Of a DNA stretch of 7,615 bases, positions 5,804 to 7,615 are shown one piece after another. The DNA lies in the NCBI GenBank assembly GCA_937910975.1, contig CALEMZ010000098.1:1-7615 (forward strand). Reading direction: 5' to 3'. Position 1 is the first letter of the stretch; each line of letters starts with the position of its first letter. Both the position numbers and the translations under genes were made by a program. The stretch is from an uncultured Pseudorhodobacter sp. Lineage in GTDB: Bacteria > Pseudomonadota > Alphaproteobacteria > Rhodobacterales > Rhodobacteraceae. The notes beneath the pieces were generated by a model. The model had not been told where the DNA came from, did no database searches, and saw only the letters and a list, made by a program, of their open reading frames with translations.

Positions 5804-6601
5804 ATGAACGAACATCAAACAACCCCACATAAAAAACGCAGCCTGATCGGCGGGCTGCGCGCAAGCTTTCTGACCGGGCTTGTGGTGGTTTTGCCCATCG
5901 GCCTGACCCTCTACCTGATCTGGACGGTAACGGGTTGGATTGATGGCTTTGTGCTGCCCTTCATCCCCGGAAGTTATCAACCTTCTGAATGGTTTGGCTA
6001 TTGGTTCTGCCCGTCACTGACCGAACCTGCCACCGGGCTTTCCCGCTTCTGGGCCACCGACCCCACCAAGCCACCGTTCTTTTGCAAGGACAACGGCATC
6101 AACCTGCGTGGCACGGGCGTCATCATCTTCCTCGTGTTCACCATCTTCATGGGCTGGATCGCACGCGGGCTGATCGGGCGCTCTTTTCTGATATGGGCCG
6201 AAAGGCTGGTGGATCGCACCCCCGTCGTGCGCTCCATCTACAGCGGCATCAAGCAGATCGCCGAAACCGTCTTCGCCCAGACCGACCAGAACTTTGAGAA
6301 AGCCTGCCTTATCGAATACCCCAAGAAGGGTATCTGGGCCATCGGCTTCGTCTCCACCAAAGCCAAGGGCGAGGTCGCGGCTAAATTCCCCGAGCATGAG
6401 GAAATGCTTTCGGTCTTTCTGCCCACCACGCCAAACCCGACCTCGGGCTTTTTGCTCTTTGTTCCGGCGTCAGATGTTCGGATGCTGGATATGAAAATCG
6501 AAGACGCCGCCAAGCTGATTATCTCGGCGGGTCTCGTCTATCCCGGTGGCAAAGACAAAGACGGCTTACCGGTCACGCAACCGCCCGCCGCAATCCAGTA
6601 A
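5804..6601 (+). CDS. DUF502 family inner-membrane protein
   Basis: The 265-residue protein has a basic N-terminus (HKKR at 9-12) and a first membrane helix at about 21-41 (FLTGLVVVLPIGLTLYLIW). A second helix spans about 103-124 (GTGVIIFLVFTIFMGWIARG). A soluble C-terminal domain bears the family hallmarks VVRSIYSGIKQIAETVF (141-157), VFLPTTPNPTSGFLLFVP (204-221) and LDMKIEDAAKLIISAG (228-243). The molecular function of DUF502 is not known to me. The loop between helices is long, with Cys69 and Cys94 and several aromatic residues. The ATG at 5804 has AGAGG eight bases upstream; an earlier TTG at 5759 would add residues MPASVPKLPASRGSG without a good binding site and is rejected. It is co-oriented with psuKG but functionally unrelated to it as far as I can see, and it converges on bdhA with only 54 bp between them. 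Confidence 0.93.
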   Translation: MNEHQTTPHKKRSLIGGLRASFLTGLVVVLPIGLTLYLIWTVTGWIDGFVLPFIPGSYQPSEWFGYWFCPSLTEPATGLSRFWATDPTKPPFFCKDNGINLRGTGVIIFLVFTIFMGWIARGLIGRSFLIWAERLVDRTPVVRSIYSGIKQIAETVFAQTDQNFEKACLIEYPKKGIWAIGFVSTKAKGEVAAKFPEHEEMLSVFLPTTPNPTSGFLLFVPASDVRMLDMKIEDAAKLIISAGLVYPGGKDKDGLPVTQPPAAIQ

Positions 6602-6655
6602 GGCTAAAGGATCAACCTTGTGATGCGCCGGGCTAGATTATGGCTGGGCCGCCGC

Positions 6656-7429
6656 TTACATCGCCGTCCAACCGCCATCCACCGAAATCGTCGTCCCGGT
6701 GATCTGATCCGCCGCAGCCGAGCACAAAAACGCCACCGTACCGCCGATCTGCGCCGTTGTCGCAAACTGGCGCGAAGGCTGACGATCCAGCATCACCTCT
6801 TTGATGACCGTTTCCCGGTCCATCCCGTGTTTTTTCATCTGATCAGGGATCTGCGCTTCCACCAAAGGCGTCAGCACATAGCCGGGACAAACCGCGTTGC
6901 AAGTAATCCCTTGCCCCGCCGTCTCCAAAGCCGTCACTTTGGAAAGCCCCACCACCCCATGCTTGGCCGCCACATAGGCCGATTTATACGGGCTCGCAGT
7001 CAACCCATGCGCCGAGGCGATATTGACCACCCGGCCCCAGCCCTTCGCCCGCATCAGGGGCAAAGCCACAGCCGTGGTGTGAAAGGCCGAGCTGAGGTTG
7101 ATCGCCAGAATGGCGTTCCACTTGTCCACCGGAAACTCATCAATCCCCGCGACATATTGAATGCCCGCGTTATTGACCAGAATATCACAATCCCCAGCCG
7201 CCGCGATCAGCTTACGGCAGGCATCGCCATCCGACATATCTGCCGCGATATAGCGCACGCGCACCCCATGCTTGGCGGCAATTTCAGCGGCCAGCGCGTG
7301 ATCCTCGTCCCGGTCGGTGAAAGAGTTGATAACAACATCCGCCCCGGCCCGCGCCAATTCATGCGCGACCCCAAGCCCGATGCCGGAATTTGAGCCGGTT
7401 ACGATGGCGGTTTTTCCTGCAAGGGTCAT
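6656..7429 (-). CDS. bdhA: D-3-hydroxybutyrate dehydrogenase (short-chain dehydrogenase/reductase)
   Basis: This enzyme interconverts D-3-hydroxybutyrate and acetoacetate with NAD, the step that feeds monomers from polyhydroxybutyrate breakdown into central metabolism. The 257-residue product is a classical SDR. The cofactor motif TGSNSGIG is at 11-18 and NNAG at 86-89. Catalytic Asn111, Ser139, Tyr152 and Lys156 are present. The substrate pocket is also complete: Gln91, His141, Lys149 and Gln193 match the Pseudomonas fragi enzyme's Gln94, His144, Lys152 and Gln196 at a constant offset of three, which makes the specificity call stronger than a generic SDR. The ATG at 7429 has AGGAGAA (7434-7440) four bases upstream; a frame-extending ATG at 7468 is rejected. 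No clear terminator follows the gene. A CTGC-N4-GCAG site just upstream suggests PhaR control. Confidence 0.95.
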   Translation of the reverse strand: MTLAGKTAIVTGSNSGIGLGVAHELARAGADVVINSFTDRDEDHALAAEIAAKHGVRVRYIAADMSDGDACRKLIAAAGDCDILVNNAGIQYVAGIDEFPVDKWNAILAINLSSAFHTTAVALPLMRAKGWGRVVNIASAHGLTASPYKSAYVAAKHGVVGLSKVTALETAGQGITCNAVCPGYVLTPLVEAQIPDQMKKHGMDRETVIKEVMLDRQPSRQFATTAQIGGTVAFLCSAAADQITGTTISVDGGWTAM

Positions 7430-7433
7430 GGTA

Positions 7434-7440
7434 TTCTCCT
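7434..7440 (-). promoter_or_regulatory. bdhA ribosome binding site, which fixes the start
   Basis: The - strand reads AGGAGAA followed by TACC and ATG. This strong site selects the start MTLAGKTAIVTG, which also places the cofactor motif at the usual SDR position. The 13 residues encoded upstream from 7468 resemble no SDR N-terminus. Confidence 0.85.
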
Positions 7441-7445
7441 GATTG

Positions 7446-7457
7446 CTGCGTTTGCAG
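7446..7457. promoter_or_regulatory. Candidate PhaR operator upstream of bdhA
   Basis: CTGC (7446-7449), GTTT, GCAG (7454-7457) is an exact match to the CTGC-N3-4-GCAG consensus reported, as I recall, for the PHA-responsive repressor PhaR of Paracoccus and Rhodobacter. A possible -10, TATTCA on the - strand (complement of 7460-7465), lies directly upstream, so the site would cover the transcription start, a standard position for repression. The match is seen; binding is inference. Confidence 0.55.
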
Positions 7458-7482
7458 AATGAATACACTTTGGACTGGCGAA

Positions 7483-7499
7483 GGGAACGCCTTGTTCCC
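7483..7499. repeat. Perfect inverted repeat near the bdhA -35 position
   Basis: GGGAAC (7483-7488) and GTTCCC (7494-7499) flank five bases, GCCTT. It lies where the -35 element would fall relative to the possible TATTCA -10, so it could be a second regulator's site. It is too short and lacks a U-tract to be a terminator. No regulator family is identified. Confidence 0.4.
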
Positions 7500-7539
7500 C
7501 CCGCCCCGTCAAATCCTTGGCATCGAATCCCGTTCGGCC

Positions 7540-7568
7540 AAAAAAAACGCCAGCACGAAGCTGGCGTT
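7540..7568 (-). terminator. Intrinsic terminator of a minus-strand gene beyond the right edge
   Basis: AACGCCAGC (7546-7554) and GCTGGCGTT (7560-7568) form a perfect 9-bp stem with a five-base loop. On the - strand the stem runs into eight consecutive T residues (complement of 7540-7547); on the + strand there is no U-tract. It therefore ends a leftward transcript that enters from beyond 7615. It separates that unit from bdhA, so bdhA should have its own promoter in 7430-7539. All three - strand frames close within 7567-7606, so the gene's exact end cannot be chosen. Confidence 0.88.
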
Positions 7569-7615
7569 AAGTTATTGAGGCAGGTTTCATACAGGCAAGA
7601 AACCTATCGAGCAGT

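Noticed and set aside
6602..6655. A terminator between the convergent DUF502 gene and bdhA
   Set aside because: Only a 4-bp stem (AAGG-ATCAA-CCTT) without a U-tract is present, too weak to call.
6620..7393. A 257-codon + strand open frame opposite bdhA
   Set aside because: It is rich in Arg, His and Pro with no recognisable domain, and lies wholly antisense to bdhA, whose catalytic and substrate residues are all intact.
7567..7614. A 15-residue minus-strand C-terminal fragment (LLDRFLACMKPASIT) as a partial gene
   Set aside because: It is too short to recognise, the other two - strand frames also close nearby (7604 and 7587), and its stop would lie partly within the terminator stem, so no frame can be chosen.

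Overview
The window looks like chromosomal DNA of an alphaproteobacterium, most likely a member of the Rhodobacteraceae (Roseobacter group). This rests on protein character (EF-Ts, S2 with an acidic Ala/Pro/Glu tail, DUF502 protein, 3-hydroxybutyrate dehydrogenase), a fairly high G+C content with G/C-rich third codon positions, and a PhaR-like CTGC-N4-GCAG site in front of the hydroxybutyrate gene. I see no insertion sequence, phage gene, CRISPR array, tRNA or rRNA. Most of it is ordinary core genome; the interest lies mainly in the intergenic control regions.

Layout, left to right. A SulP-family anion transporter enters from the left edge on the + strand, lacking its N-terminus, and stops at 1699. 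It converges on the minus-strand rpsB-tsf operon (ribosomal protein S2 and elongation factor Ts, 3585 to 1809), and a single perfect hairpin at 1762-1789 can terminate both transcripts. A 333-bp divergent intergenic region (3586-3918) carries the probable rpsB promoter and a structured rpsB leader. It also holds a striking exact 18-bp tandem repeat, each copy itself an inverted repeat, and a tiny upstream ORF. From there psuK and psuG run on the + strand with a 4-bp ATGA overlap. Together they form a two-step pseudouridine breakdown module: kinase, then C-C glycosidase giving uracil and ribose 5-phosphate. A DUF502 membrane protein follows on the same strand, with its own plausible promoter and an apparently expanded loop between its two membrane helices. 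It converges on a minus-strand 3-hydroxybutyrate dehydrogenase (bdhA, 7429 to 6656).

The right end holds the bdhA control region: a strong ribosome binding site, a candidate PhaR operator over the expected transcription start, and a second inverted repeat near the -35 position. A minus-strand intrinsic terminator at 7540-7568 must belong to a gene lying beyond the right edge.

Functionally, rpsB-tsf serves translation, psuKG recycles the modified nucleoside released by RNA turnover, and bdhA oxidises the monomer released from polyhydroxybutyrate. The best leads for undescribed biology are the repeat operator upstream of psuKG and the link from PHA regulation to bdhA. No wholly new multi-gene system is visible.
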